This document shows positions 9,690 through 18,143 of a DNA stretch of 64,000 bases, one piece after another. The stretch lies in NCBI RefSeq assembly GCF_052113705.1, contig NZ_JBGQOG010000020.1, positions 1 through 64,000 on the forward strand, written 5' to 3'. Every line of letters begins with the position of its first letter. Positions within the stretch are counted from its first letter, which is position 1. A model generated the notes under the pieces. It saw only the letters and a program-made list of their open reading frames with translations, was not told the DNA's origin and made no database searches. The position numbers and the translations under genes were made by a program. The stretch comes from JBGQOG01 sp052113705. Lineage in GTDB: Bacteria > Pseudomonadota > Alphaproteobacteria > Rhodobacterales > Rhodobacteraceae.

Positions 9690-9707
9690 CCCGGCAAGCT
9701 TGCCGGG
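9690..9707. other. Perfect 18-bp palindrome between DUF1127 gene and ureE
   Basis: CCCGGCAAGCTTGCCGGG is fully self-complementary. As RNA it would form a stable hairpin after the DUF1127 coding region. No T-run follows, so it may act in mRNA stability rather than as a simple terminator. Confidence 0.45.
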
Positions 9708-9800
9708 CGGGGCAGGGACCGCGATACTGAGCCGGGTCGTCCAGAGGGCGGCCCCGTCGTATCGCCGAAATCCCCGTTACCCGACCGGAAAGGAGCGCGC

Positions 9801-10415
9801 ATGAGCCTGCCGCATTCCCATCTTTACCTGCGCGCCGATGAGTGGCAGCCGCTGGGCCCCGCCGCCGACCGCGTCAGCCTGAGCTATGCCGAGCGTCTCT
9901 TGCGCCGCAAACGGCTGGTCACGGTGGCCGGCATGGCCTTTCTGGTCGATCTGGCCGAGACCGTCAGCCTCAATCAGGGCGATGCGTTCAGCCTGGAAGA
10001 TGGCCGCCTGATCGAAGTGACCGCCGATGTCGAAGACGTGGTCTCGGTCCGCGGTGACATGCCGCGCCTGGCTTGGCATATCGGCAACCGCCACACCCCC
10101 TGTCAGATTGAAGCCGACCGGCTGGTGATCGCCCGCGATCATGTGCTGGAGGCGATGCTGCGGCAGCTGGGCGCGGATATTTCCTATTCCAACGAACCCT
10201 TTACGCCCGAAGGTGGCGCCTATGGCCATGGCCGCACCATGGGGCATGAGCATGGCACGGCGAGCATTGCCACGCCCGGGCAAAGCCCCGAGGCTTTCGG
10301 TCTGCACCATCACGGCGACGGCCAATGGCACAGCCACGGGCCCACGGGGCACAGCGCGGACCACAGCCATGCCCCGCTGATGGCGCCGCTGCCCGGCCCA
10401 CGCGGCACCACATGA
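9801..10415 (+). CDS. ureE: Urease accessory nickel metallochaperone UreE
   Basis: 204 aa, longer than the minimal family because of a histidine-rich tail (about residues 138-190, with HGHGRTMGHEHG, LHHHGDG and HSHGPTGHSADHSH). It delivers nickel to the UreDFG-urease complex. The core shows RRKRLVTVAGMAFLVDLAETV and the conserved GNRHTPCQIEADRLVI containing the interface histidine. The His tail suggests nickel storage as well as delivery. Its stop overlaps the ureF start by ATGA, indicating translational coupling. Confidence 0.95.
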   Translation: MSLPHSHLYLRADEWQPLGPAADRVSLSYAERLLRRKRLVTVAGMAFLVDLAETVSLNQGDAFSLEDGRLIEVTADVEDVVSVRGDMPRLAWHIGNRHTPCQIEADRLVIARDHVLEAMLRQLGADISYSNEPFTPEGGAYGHGRTMGHEHGTASIATPGQSPEAFGLHHHGDGQWHSHGPTGHSADHSHAPLMAPLPGPRGTT

Positions 10416-11047
10416 GCGACCGCGATCTGCTGACCCTGATGCAATGGCTGTCCCCGGCGTTTCCGGTGGGCGGCTATGCCTATTCCCACGGGCTGGAGGC
10501 GGCGATCGTCGCGGGCGAACTGCGCACGGGGGCAGAGATTGAGGGCTGGCTGCGCGACATTCTGCGCTTCGGCTCCGGTCATCTCGACGCCTGCCTGCTG
10601 GCGCAGGCGCTGCATCCGGCGGCCGATCACGCAGCGCTCACCGATCTTGCCCGCGCGCTGGCCGCCAGTGCCGAGCGGGCGGAGGAGACCGAGGCGCAGG
10701 GCGGGGCCTTTACCCGCGCCACCAATGCCTTGCTGGCGGCAGATCACCCCCCGGCGCCGTTGCCGGTGGCGGTGGGCCGCGCGGCGGCGGGGCTGGCCCT
10801 CGCGCCCGAACGGGTGGTGGCGATGTATCTGCACGCATTCTTTTCCAACCTCATTCAGGGCGCGGTCCGCTTTGTGCCTTTGGGCCAGACCGAGGGGCAG
10901 CGCATCCTGCAGGCGCTGCACGCCGACATCGAGACCGTGGCGGCGGCGGCGGTGGCCGCACCGCAGCATCTGCATTCCTCGGCCTTCGGCGCGGATATGG
11001 CCGCGATGCGGCACGAAGATCTGGAAGTGCGGATTTTCAAGACATGA
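10412..11047 (+). CDS. ureF: Urease accessory protein UreF
   Basis: 211 aa. It opens MSDRDLLTLMQWLSPAFPVGGYAYSHGLE, the strongest UreF signature, and ends with an MAAMRHEDLEVRIF pattern close to the family end. UreF bridges UreD and UreG in the activation complex and gates GTP hydrolysis. The start overlaps the ureE stop (ATGA), so I prefer it to the longer open frame from 10325. Confidence 0.95.
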   Translation: MSDRDLLTLMQWLSPAFPVGGYAYSHGLEAAIVAGELRTGAEIEGWLRDILRFGSGHLDACLLAQALHPAADHAALTDLARALAASAERAEETEAQGGAFTRATNALLAADHPPAPLPVAVGRAAAGLALAPERVVAMYLHAFFSNLIQGAVRFVPLGQTEGQRILQALHADIETVAAAAVAAPQHLHSSAFGADMAAMRHEDLEVRIFKT

Positions 11048-11087
11048 TAAAGACTTACACGACTGAACTCACCTTAGGAGGCGCGCG

Positions 11088-11699
11088 ATGAAATCCCCCA
11101 ACGGACCCTTGCGCATCGGCATCGGCGGCCCGGTCGGTGCCGGAAAGACCACGCTGACCGCCGCATTGTGCCGCGCGCTCTCGGCGAAATACTCGGTCGC
11201 CGTGGTCACCAATGACATCTACACCCGCGAGGATGCCGAGTTTCTGATGAAGGCACAGGTGCTGCCCCTGGAGCGGATCCGCGGCGTGGAGACCGGCGGC
11301 TGTCCGCATACGGCGATCCGCGAAGATGCCAGCATCAACCTCGCCGCCATCGCTGATCTGCGGCAGGCCTTCCCGGATCTCGATATCGTGCTAATTGAAT
11401 CGGGCGGCGACAATCTGGCGGCCACCTTCAGCCCGGAACTGGCAGATCTGACGCTTTATGTCATCGACACCGCCGCCGGGCAGGATATTCCGCGCAAAAA
11501 GGGGCCGGGGGTGACGCGTTCGGATCTGTTGGTGGTGAACAAGACCGATCTGGCGCCCTATGTCGGCGTGGATCCGGTGCTGCTGGAAAGCGACACAAGG
11601 GCGGCGCGGGGTGCGCGGCCCTATGTGATGGCCAGCCTGCGGGCGGGCAAAGGTGTGCCGGAAGTGGTGGCCTTCATCGAGGAAGCCGGGGGGTTTTAG
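11088..11699 (+). CDS. ureG: Urease accessory GTPase UreG
   Basis: 203 aa SIMIBI-class GTPase that powers nickel insertion. P-loop GGPVGAGKTT is at residues 13-22, the nickel-binding CPH motif at 72-74 (GGCPHTAIRED), IESGGDNLAATFSP near 102 and the guanine-specificity NKTD near 150. AGGAGGCGCGCG precedes the ATG. It is the last gene of the operon. The next gene converges 37 bp away with no obvious terminator between. Confidence 0.97.
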   Translation: MKSPNGPLRIGIGGPVGAGKTTLTAALCRALSAKYSVAVVTNDIYTREDAEFLMKAQVLPLERIRGVETGGCPHTAIREDASINLAAIADLRQAFPDLDIVLIESGGDNLAATFSPELADLTLYVIDTAAGQDIPRKKGPGVTRSDLLVVNKTDLAPYVGVDPVLLESDTRAARGARPYVMASLRAGKGVPEVVAFIEEAGGF

Positions 11700-11736
11700 G
11701 CCCCTCGGATCGTCGCTGCCCGCCCGCCCTTGGCTG

Positions 11737-12705
11737 TCAGTCAGCAAGCTCGGGGCGGCGTACCGGCGGCAGGCAGCGGCCCTGCGCCTTCAGCTCTGCC
11801 TCAAGTTGTCCCTGACGCGCGCGGAAACGCGGGCCGTTCAGCCGGGTGGCGGCATTGCGGCAGAGGAGCGCGTTGAGAAAGGGCCGTCCCTCTTCCAAGA
11901 GCCGCCCCGAGATCTGCCGCAGGAAGCGCGGCGAGTTGCGGCGGGCACGGTAGAGCTTCCAGAAAGTCGAGGCGGTGAATTTCCCCTCGCAGGCCGCTTC
12001 AAGAAGGGGCTGCAGGATTTTGAAACTGCTGAGCAAATCCGCAACCTCGCTGCCCGCGTAGGGGCAGGGCAGCTTGGTCACGAACGGCTTGGTAAAGAGC
12101 GCGGCATGCATCGCATCCAGCGGCTGATCGGGATCGAAGACCACGAAGACCTCGCCCGCGCCCTCGATCATGTCGGGCGCATAGCCGTAGCGGTCGGTGA
12201 AAGAGGTGCGGCGCATGTCGGTGTGGCGATTGTCCCAACCTGAAACGCGCGGATCCAGCGTGGCCTGTGGCTGCACCAGCAGCACCGTCGCGCCGGGGGC
12301 GGTGACGGAAAAGGCCGCCGCCGCATAGGCCGCCATGCCGGCGCCGTAAAACACGACCTGATCGAAATCTTCAAAGAAGGCGTCATCCACCAGCCGGTCG
12401 AAATAGGCGAAAACCCGGGGGTCGCGGTACCAGCTGTCCTCATGCGCAATGATCGACAGATGCGACCAGCCATGTTTGCGGGTGATCGCATAGCCCATCG
12501 GCAGCTGATCGTCCTGGCTGTCACGGATGCTGTTCATCGTCTCGAACGTGACCAGCAGCACCGGGCCTTCATCGGCAAAAAAGGCAGAATGCCGCGCGCC
12601 GAGCGGCTCAAAATACCCCGCCTCTTCACCGATATCCTCCAGACGCGCCAGCCAATCGGCGGCGCTGAGTTGGGTCAGGTCGGTCTCGGGCAGTGTCTGG
12701 GTCAT
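11737..12705 (-). CDS. Uncharacterised protein, possible alpha/beta-hydrolase-like fold
   Basis: 322 aa, soluble, no signal peptide. A middle section (DQVVFYGAGMAAYAAAAFSVTAPGATVLLVQPQATLDPRVSGWDNRH) looks like the strand-elbow-helix of alpha/beta hydrolases, but the nucleophile position reads G-A-G-M-A with no serine or cysteine, so catalysis by that route is doubtful. Similar proteins are sometimes labelled phosphoadenosine phosphosulfate reductase; I see none of the residues of that enzyme. A glycosyltransferase-like gene is encoded just upstream on the same strand. Function unknown. Confidence 0.7.
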   Translation of the reverse strand: MTQTLPETDLTQLSAADWLARLEDIGEEAGYFEPLGARHSAFFADEGPVLLVTFETMNSIRDSQDDQLPMGYAITRKHGWSHLSIIAHEDSWYRDPRVFAYFDRLVDDAFFEDFDQVVFYGAGMAAYAAAAFSVTAPGATVLLVQPQATLDPRVSGWDNRHTDMRRTSFTDRYGYAPDMIEGAGEVFVVFDPDQPLDAMHAALFTKPFVTKLPCPYAGSEVADLLSSFKILQPLLEAACEGKFTASTFWKLYRARRNSPRFLRQISGRLLEEGRPFLNALLCRNAATRLNGPRFRARQGQLEAELKAQGRCLPPVRRPELAD

Positions 12706-12842
12706 TCAGGGCCTCCGCCATAGGGCATTGGGGGTCGCATCATTCAAAAGCGTTGTGTCAATATGACAGGTGTAACACGGCCTTTTTGCGCCCGGAATAA
12801 GGGCAGGATTGGGAAAGATTGCGATTGGGGCAAGTCCCGTGG

Positions 12843-13940
12843 TCAATCCTCGGCCTCCGGCGGGATTGTTGCCTGATGATGCGCAAAGGCCCGCGCATTC
12901 AGTTCGGCCATATACTGCGCGCGGGGGCCGCTGATCGGCTGGCTGGGCGGAGTCATCATCAGGCGGCCAAACATGTCGCGGGCGGCGTCATTCAGCATAA
13001 GCTCTTGAAACTTATTGTGCCTCCAGGCGACGGCAGCCGCGTGCAGGCGCTGCAATTCCGCATCCGCCGCAAAGGTCGCCCGCTGGGCGGCCACAGGCTC
13101 TTCCAGGGCGGAGATGGAGCTGTCCTCGGCGCTGGAGAAGTTCCGCTCCACCCAATAGGACAGGTCAAACCCCTCGGCGCCGCGGTTGGCGCGCCCCCGG
13201 TCACATTTCACCACATAGCTTTCCATCGCGCCGAGCGCATAGTGGTTCAGCTGAACAATTTGATAATTATCCCGGCCAAAGGCAGAGAAAACCCGGCCGC
13301 TGTGAAACAGCGCGGGCATCTCGCGGCCCGAGCCGTCGAACCAGCGCTGCGTCTTGAGGCGGGCGGGGTCGGGGTTGCGGGGGCGGTGCACGCCGAGCTT
13401 GCGGTAGCAGCCATCGTTGCGAAACAGGGTTTTGAACATCGCCGCGCGCCAGGGCCAGCCCATCACCGCAGGCGCCGCGCGGCGGAACTGCTGCGTCATC
13501 GGCAGATCGCGGTAGCTGATCACGCCATCATTGCCAAACAGCCGCCAGGTCATCGGGATCGCTGTTGCCTCGGGCAGGGCGGCCAGAAGATCGGGCAGGC
13601 GGTGGCCGCCCGCGTGGATGTTCACATATTCATCGACGTCGAAAAACATCAGCCATGGGGCGGCTTTGACCAGCGGATGCTTGTCGGCCTGTTTCAGCGC
13701 CTCCCATTGCGGACCCTTGGGGTAGGGGCCGGTTTGCGGCACATGCGTGACAAGGCCAAGCGCCGCCAGCCGGTCGAGGATCTCGCCCGTTCCGTCGTCG
13801 CAATCGTTTGAATAGATGAGGAAATGATCAAACCCCACCACCAGGTGATGCGCGATCCAGTCGAGGAGAAACGCCCCCTCATTCTTGACGGCGGTGACGG
13901 CCAGAAACCGGAGCTTGAGGTCAGCTTGTCCCGCAGTCAT
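12843..13940 (-). CDS. Glycosyltransferase family 2-like protein
   Basis: 365 aa from ATG 13940, which follows AGGGGAGG. The first 130 residues read like a GT-A nucleotide-sugar domain of the Glyco_tranf_2_4 type: AVTAVKNEGAFLLDWIAHHLVVGFDHFLIYSNDCDDGT, then the DXD metal motif in MFFDVDEYVN near residue 115. The C-terminal half is helical and without recognised domains. A role in surface glycan or exopolysaccharide synthesis is likely, but the acceptor is unknown. There are no membrane segments. Confidence 0.8.
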   Translation of the reverse strand: MTAGQADLKLRFLAVTAVKNEGAFLLDWIAHHLVVGFDHFLIYSNDCDDGTGEILDRLAALGLVTHVPQTGPYPKGPQWEALKQADKHPLVKAAPWLMFFDVDEYVNIHAGGHRLPDLLAALPEATAIPMTWRLFGNDGVISYRDLPMTQQFRRAAPAVMGWPWRAAMFKTLFRNDGCYRKLGVHRPRNPDPARLKTQRWFDGSGREMPALFHSGRVFSAFGRDNYQIVQLNHYALGAMESYVVKCDRGRANRGAEGFDLSYWVERNFSSAEDSSISALEEPVAAQRATFAADAELQRLHAAAVAWRHNKFQELMLNDAARDMFGRLMMTPPSQPISGPRAQYMAELNARAFAHHQATIPPEAED

Positions 13941-14023
13941 CGGCCTCCCCTTCGGTGCGTTGCCCCTGTTTAGCACCGGGCAAGCGGCGGGCCAAGCGGC
14001 CCGCCTTCAGAGAGCCGCAATCT

Positions 14024-15238
14024 TCAGAAAAACGCCTGCAAGCCGGTGATGGCGCGGCCGAGGATCAGCGCATGAACGTCATGCGTGCCCTCATAGGTGT
14101 TCACCGTCTCAAGGTTGACCATATGGCGAATGACCTGGAATTCCTCGGAAATCCCGTTGCCGCCATGCATGTCGCGCGCCCAGCGGGCGATGTCCAGCGC
14201 CTTGCCGCAATTGTTGCGCTTGACGATCGAGATCATCTCGGGCGCGGCATTGGCGCTGTCCATCAACCGGCCCACCTGCAGGCTGGCCTGCAGGCCAAGG
14301 CTGATTTCGGTCATCATATTCGCCAGTTTCAGCTGGAAGAGCTGGGTCTGCGCAATCGGCTTGTTGAACTGCTTGCGGTCAAGCCCGTATTGCCGTGCGG
14401 CATGCAGGCAGAACTCTGCCGCGCCCAGCACGCCCCAGCTGATCCCGTACCGCGCGCGGTTGAGGCAGCCAAACGGCCCTTTCAGCCCCTCCACATGCGG
14501 CAAGAGCGCGTCTTCGCCCACCTCGACGCCGTCCATCACGATCTCGCCGGTGATCGAGGCCCGGAGCGAGAGCTTGCCGCCGATCTTCGGTGCCGAGAGA
14601 CCTTTCATGCCTTTTTCCAGCACAAAACCGCGGATTTTACCGCCATGCGCCTCGGATTTCGCCCAGATCACAAAGACATCGGCGATCGGCGCATTCGAGA
14701 TCCACATCTTCGACCCGGTGAGTTTATACCCCGTCGCGGTCTTTTCGGCGCGGGTTTTCATCCCGGCGGGGTCAGAGCCCGCATCCGGTTCGGTCAGGCC
14801 GAAACAGCCGATCCATTCGCCCGAGGCCAGTTTCGGCAGATATTTCATCCGCTGCTCTTCCGAGCCATAGGCGTAGATCGGATAGATCACGAGAGAGGAT
14901 TGCACCGACATCATGCTGCGATAGCCGCTGTCGACCCGCTCCACCTCGCGCGCGATCAGCCCGTAGGAGACGTAAGAGGCGCCAAGGCCGCCATATTGTT
15001 CGGGCAGGGTGGCGCCCAACAGGCCCATCTCGCCCATTTCGCGGAAGATCGCCGGATCGGTGCTTTCCTCGGCAAAGGCCTTGATGACGCGCGGCTGCAA
15101 TTTGTCCTGCGCATAGGCCCGCGCCCCGTCGCGCAAAGCCCGCTCTTCCTCGGTCAGCTGGTCGTTCAGGCGGAACGGATCCTCCCAGTCGAAGCGGCCG
15201 AGGTCGGGGGCGTCTTTGGCTTTCAGCGTCGGTTTCAT
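14024..15238 (-). CDS. gcdH: Glutaryl-CoA dehydrogenase
   Basis: 404 aa acyl-CoA dehydrogenase. It oxidises and decarboxylates glutaryl-CoA to crotonyl-CoA in lysine, hydroxylysine and tryptophan breakdown, passing electrons to ETF. Evidence for the glutaryl type: RFDWEDPFRLNDQLTEEER at the N terminus, CFGLTEPDAGSDPAGMKTRA, LRASITGEIVMD, ARYGISWGVLGAAEFC and the C-terminal VNTYEGTHDVHALILGRAITG with the catalytic glutamate in YEG. A LysR regulator is divergent, a common arrangement for gcdH. Confidence 0.93.
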   Translation of the reverse strand: MKPTLKAKDAPDLGRFDWEDPFRLNDQLTEEERALRDGARAYAQDKLQPRVIKAFAEESTDPAIFREMGEMGLLGATLPEQYGGLGASYVSYGLIAREVERVDSGYRSMMSVQSSLVIYPIYAYGSEEQRMKYLPKLASGEWIGCFGLTEPDAGSDPAGMKTRAEKTATGYKLTGSKMWISNAPIADVFVIWAKSEAHGGKIRGFVLEKGMKGLSAPKIGGKLSLRASITGEIVMDGVEVGEDALLPHVEGLKGPFGCLNRARYGISWGVLGAAEFCLHAARQYGLDRKQFNKPIAQTQLFQLKLANMMTEISLGLQASLQVGRLMDSANAAPEMISIVKRNNCGKALDIARWARDMHGGNGISEEFQVIRHMVNLETVNTYEGTHDVHALILGRAITGLQAFF

Positions 15239-15316
15239 CGCATCCTCCGGGACATAGTGTTGCGGACAGTCTAGCGCCGGGGCTTGCCGGGTACAAATGA
15301 ATAGGGTTTACAAGTT

Positions 15317-15333
15317 CATGAGGAAATCTCATG
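15317..15333. promoter_or_regulatory. Palindromic operator candidate between gcdH and the LysR gene
   Basis: CATGAG-GAAAT-CTCATG lies 11 bp before the regulator start and about 80 bp upstream of gcdH. A 6-bp-arm interrupted dyad is the kind of site a LysR protein binds for autorepression and activation of its neighbour. The assignment is inferred from position. Confidence 0.4.
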
Positions 15334-15344
15334 GAGTCCGGTTC

Positions 15345-16229
15345 ATGCGCCACGCCTATACCCCCACGTTGAGCGAGCTGCAGGCCTTTGTGCAGGCGGC
15401 GCGCAGCGGTTCGGCCACCGGGGCGGCGGCGGCGCTGGGGCTGACGCAAAGCGCGGTCAGCCGGGCGCTTGGCACGCTGGAGGCGCGGCTGGGGGTGCAG
15501 CTGTTCCTGCGGCTGCGGCAACGTCTGGTGCTGTCGGATGCCGGGCGGGCGATGCTGGGCGATGCCGAGCGGATCCTCGCGGATCTGCAGGCCACCGCGA
15601 TGACGGTGATGAGTTTTGGCGGCCATGATCAGGTGCTGCGCATCGCCTGCCTGCCCAGTTTCGGCGCGGCCTGGCTGATCCCGCGGCTGGCGGGTTTTGC
15701 GCGGGCGGCCCCGCAGGTGACCTATGATGTCAGCACCACGCTCAGCCCGCTGGATTTCGCCCGCGATGCCCGCGATGTGGCGGTGGTGCGCGGGCCGGTT
15801 AGCGGGCAGGGGTTGCAGGTGGATGTGCTGTGCGAAGAGCAGCTGGTGGCGGTGGCGGCGCCTGCTTTGGTGGGGGCGGGGCCGCTGGCCGATGCCGATC
15901 TGGCAATGCTGCCGCTCTTGCAGCAATCCACGCGGCCAAACCTTTGGCTGGATTGGTTTTTGCATGCGGGGCTCGACCCGATCACCATTCTGCGCGGGCC
16001 GCGGTTTGAGCAATTTGCCATGGTGCTGGCGGCGGCCAAGGCGGGGCTTGGCGTGGCGCTGGTGCCCGAAGTTCTGGTGGCGGGCGATCTGGCGGCGGGG
16101 CAATTGCGGCTGGCCTCCGGGCGGCGGCTGGCCAGCGGCACGCCCTATGTGCTGGTCGTGCCCGAGCGCAGCGCGCCGGTGCCCGCGGTGGCGCAGTTGC
16201 GCGCCTATCTCGCGGGGCTGGCGGCCTAA
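15345..16229 (+). CDS. LysR-family regulator (probable gcdH regulator)
   Basis: 294 aa. The N-terminal winged helix is typical (LSELQAFVQAARSGSATGAAAALGLTQSAVSRALGTLEARLGVQLF), followed by a periplasmic-binding-like effector domain. ATG 15345 follows GGAG at 8 bp, so I take it over upstream starts at 15297 and 15318. It is divergent from gcdH and likely senses glutarate or a glutaryl-CoA-pathway metabolite. It converges with the next gene, overlapping its 3' end by 4 bp. Confidence 0.88.
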   Translation: MRHAYTPTLSELQAFVQAARSGSATGAAAALGLTQSAVSRALGTLEARLGVQLFLRLRQRLVLSDAGRAMLGDAERILADLQATAMTVMSFGGHDQVLRIACLPSFGAAWLIPRLAGFARAAPQVTYDVSTTLSPLDFARDARDVAVVRGPVSGQGLQVDVLCEEQLVAVAAPALVGAGPLADADLAMLPLLQQSTRPNLWLDWFLHAGLDPITILRGPRFEQFAMVLAAAKAGLGVALVPEVLVAGDLAAGQLRLASGRRLASGTPYVLVVPERSAPVPAVAQLRAYLAGLAA

Positions 16230-17707
16230 AATGTGCGGCGGGCGGCGCGTCTTTGCGCCCAGCGGCCGATGATCGGCGCGATGATGATCACCAGAAAGAT
16301 CCGCGTCAGATGGTGGGTCACCACAAAGGCCACATCGGCGCCGGTGACGATGGCAATCACCGCCATTTCGCCCTGGCCGCCCGGCAGGAAGGACAGCATC
16401 AGATCCAGCGGCGGGGCCGAGGAAAGATGGATGGCCACCTCGATAAAGCCGACCGAGATCACCGCGAGCAGCAGCGAAAACGCCACCCCAGCGCCGACAT
16501 AGACCCGCAATTCGCGGTGGGTGATGCCCGCATATTTCGCCCCGACCGCGATCCCGATGAAGAATTGCGCCGCCCAGATCACCTCGGCAGGCGGGCGCTG
16601 ATGGATCAGCCCGGCCAGGCTGAGGCAGGCGGTGGCGATCAGCGGCCCGAGAATCGAGGCGCCGAACAGATGCACCCGCTCGGCCAGTTGCCAGCCCCCC
16701 AGACCGGCCAGCAACATCAGCGCCAGTTCGTGCAGCGGCACGTCGCCGATATGCACCCCGGGGGGGCGCGTCAGATCGGCGCCATAAAACACCTGCAGCA
16801 GGATCGGCGCGGCGGTGACGATGACAAGCACCCGCGTCGCATGCGCCAGACTCATGGCACGCACATCGCCGCCCGCCTCCTCGCCAAAAATCAGCATGTC
16901 CTGCAGCCCGCCCGGCATGGCCGAATAGAAAGCGGTGGCATGGTCAAAGCCCATGACCTTGCGAAAGAACGGATAGCCGATGCCGCCGATCACCAGAATG
17001 AACAGGGGCACCAGCGCGAGGGTGGTGATGTGGCCGGGCATGGCGCGGATCAGATCCGGCGTCACGGTTGCGCCGATGGCCACACCCAGAAAGGTGCGCA
17101 TGAAGATGCCAAACACCCCCATGCCGCGCAACGGCGCACCCGCCAGCGCAAAGATCAGACAGCCGATCATCGGCCCGAGCAAAAGCGGCAGCGGCAGCCC
17201 GAGGGTGACGAAGATCACGGCGCCACACACCGCCGCCGCCAGCGTCAGCGCCCGCCCGCGCAGCATCTGCGGCGCAAAAAAGCCCGTCTCCGCCGCCGCC
17301 GGGGTGGCCGGGGCCTGCTGCGGGCCGCCCGCCGCGCCGTCACGGTTGCTGATGCCTGCGTCTGCGGAACCACCAGTCTCAGTCCCGCTCCCACTCCCCA
17401 TGCCTGACGCCGTGTTGACGGGCGGGGCATCTGCCGTTGGTGAGAGCGGCTGATCCGTCGGGACCGTGCCGTCCGGCATCGGCGACTCACCCGGTGCCGG
17501 GGCGGGGTTTGCCGGGACCTCGCTGTCGGGCATGCTCTGGGGAGCGCCCCGGGGGGCGTCCGGCCCGTCTGCGGCCGCCGGTGCGGCCTGCCTGTCCTTG
17601 GCAGCAAGGGGTTGCGGGGTCGAAACGCCGGGCTGATCGGCCTTGTCGTCGCCCATGTCTTCGGGCGTCACTTCGGGCAGATGCGGGGGGTGAGAGGGCG
17701 GCGTCAT
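16226..17707 (-). CDS. AbrB-family membrane protein with long disordered N terminus
   Basis: 493 aa from ATG 17707, preceded by GCAGGAGATCGCC. Residues about 150-490 match the AbrB (ammonia monooxygenase regulator-like) transporter family: about ten membrane helices, with PLPLLLGPMIGCL, FYSAMPGGLQDMLIFGEEAGGD and LSFLPGGQGEMAVIAIVTGADVAFVVTHHLTRI, the paired PGG motifs of the two repeats. Residues 1-148 are Pro/Ala/Gly/Asp-rich and probably unstructured, which is unusual because typical members are about 350 aa. Substrate unknown. An FnrL-like box lies 86 bp upstream. Confidence 0.85.
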   Translation of the reverse strand: MTPPSHPPHLPEVTPEDMGDDKADQPGVSTPQPLAAKDRQAAPAAADGPDAPRGAPQSMPDSEVPANPAPAPGESPMPDGTVPTDQPLSPTADAPPVNTASGMGSGSGTETGGSADAGISNRDGAAGGPQQAPATPAAAETGFFAPQMLRGRALTLAAAVCGAVIFVTLGLPLPLLLGPMIGCLIFALAGAPLRGMGVFGIFMRTFLGVAIGATVTPDLIRAMPGHITTLALVPLFILVIGGIGYPFFRKVMGFDHATAFYSAMPGGLQDMLIFGEEAGGDVRAMSLAHATRVLVIVTAAPILLQVFYGADLTRPPGVHIGDVPLHELALMLLAGLGGWQLAERVHLFGASILGPLIATACLSLAGLIHQRPPAEVIWAAQFFIGIAVGAKYAGITHRELRVYVGAGVAFSLLLAVISVGFIEVAIHLSSAPPLDLMLSFLPGGQGEMAVIAIVTGADVAFVVTHHLTRIFLVIIIAPIIGRWAQRRAARRTF

Positions 17708-17792
17708 GGCGATCTCCTGCCGGGTGGGCACTGGGGGGACGGCGGCTTTTACCCCGAAAGCCCACGCAAAGAAACGCGCCCGCCCGAAGAAT

Positions 17793-17806
17793 TTGATTTC
17801 GGTCAA
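17793..17806. promoter_or_regulatory. FNR/FnrL-like box
   Basis: TTGATTTCGGTCAA matches the FNR-family consensus TTGAT-N4-ATCAA at nine of ten specified positions. It lies 86 bp upstream of the AbrB-family gene and about 70-100 bp upstream of the hairpin array on the other strand, so it could give oxygen control to either. FnrL is the relevant regulator in Rhodobacter. The match is seen; binding is inferred. Confidence 0.5.
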
Positions 17807-17859
17807 AGTGCTGCGGCGCAAGCCCGCGTAGAAAAGCGGCAGGGTTCGGGCTCAGCGGG

Positions 17860-18050
17860 CCCCGACGTCTCCCTGTTGTCTTCCCGTTGTGCCCGCCGGA
17901 TCTCCCTCCGGTCGCCCTGCACAGAGCCGGATCTCCCTCCGGCAGTGCATCTGATGCCGGGTTTCCCGCCCCCATCAGTTCCGCGCGCCAGTGCTTGCGC
18001 TGGTGCCAGAGCGCCGCGGATCTCCCTCCGCGGCGCTTTGTGCTTTGCAC
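17860..18050 (+). ncRNA. Candidate small RNA with three TCTCCC-loop hairpins
   Basis: Three hairpins share the loop TCTCCC: 17896-17911 (stem CCGGA/TCCGG), 17926-17943 (GCCGGA/TCCGGC) and 18010-18037 (AGCGCCGCGGA/TCCGCGGCGCT). The stems differ but stay paired. Two further hairpins lie between them (CTGATG/CATCAG around 17950-17978 and CGCCAGTG/CGCTGGTG around 17986-18005). A fourth TCTCCCT sits at 17869-17875. The last hairpin is followed by TTTGTGCTTT, terminator-like, which favours the plus strand. C-rich CCUCC loops resemble the CcsR/cuckoo small RNAs of Rhodobacter, but the loop and layout differ. No promoter is certain. Confidence 0.55.
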
Positions 18051-18107
18051 AGCCCGCTCCGTCGAACCTGACGGTAAGAGCGGCGGTCTGATCTCCGCAT
18101 GCCCCCG

Positions 18108-18143
18108 GAAAAACAAAACCCCCGGAGCAGATGCCCGAGGGTT
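18108..18143 (-). terminator. Rho-independent terminator of infC
   Basis: On the minus strand ACCCTCGGG pairs with CTCCGGGGGT around a short loop, followed by TTTTGTTTTT. It begins about 48 bp after the infC stop. Confidence 0.7.

Noticed and set aside
9425..9708. CcsR-type small RNA downstream of the DUF1127 gene
   Set aside because: Such RNAs are known next to DUF1127 genes in R. sphaeroides, but no CCUCC loops are present here; only a perfect palindrome.
11737..12705. Annotation as phosphoadenosine phosphosulfate reductase
   Set aside because: No PAPS loop or catalytic cysteine; the real APS reductase is at 21089-21874 with its full cysteine set.
18108..18143. infC terminator as part of the candidate small RNA
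   Set aside because: Its T-run is on the minus strand and it follows infC. The plus-strand array ends before it.
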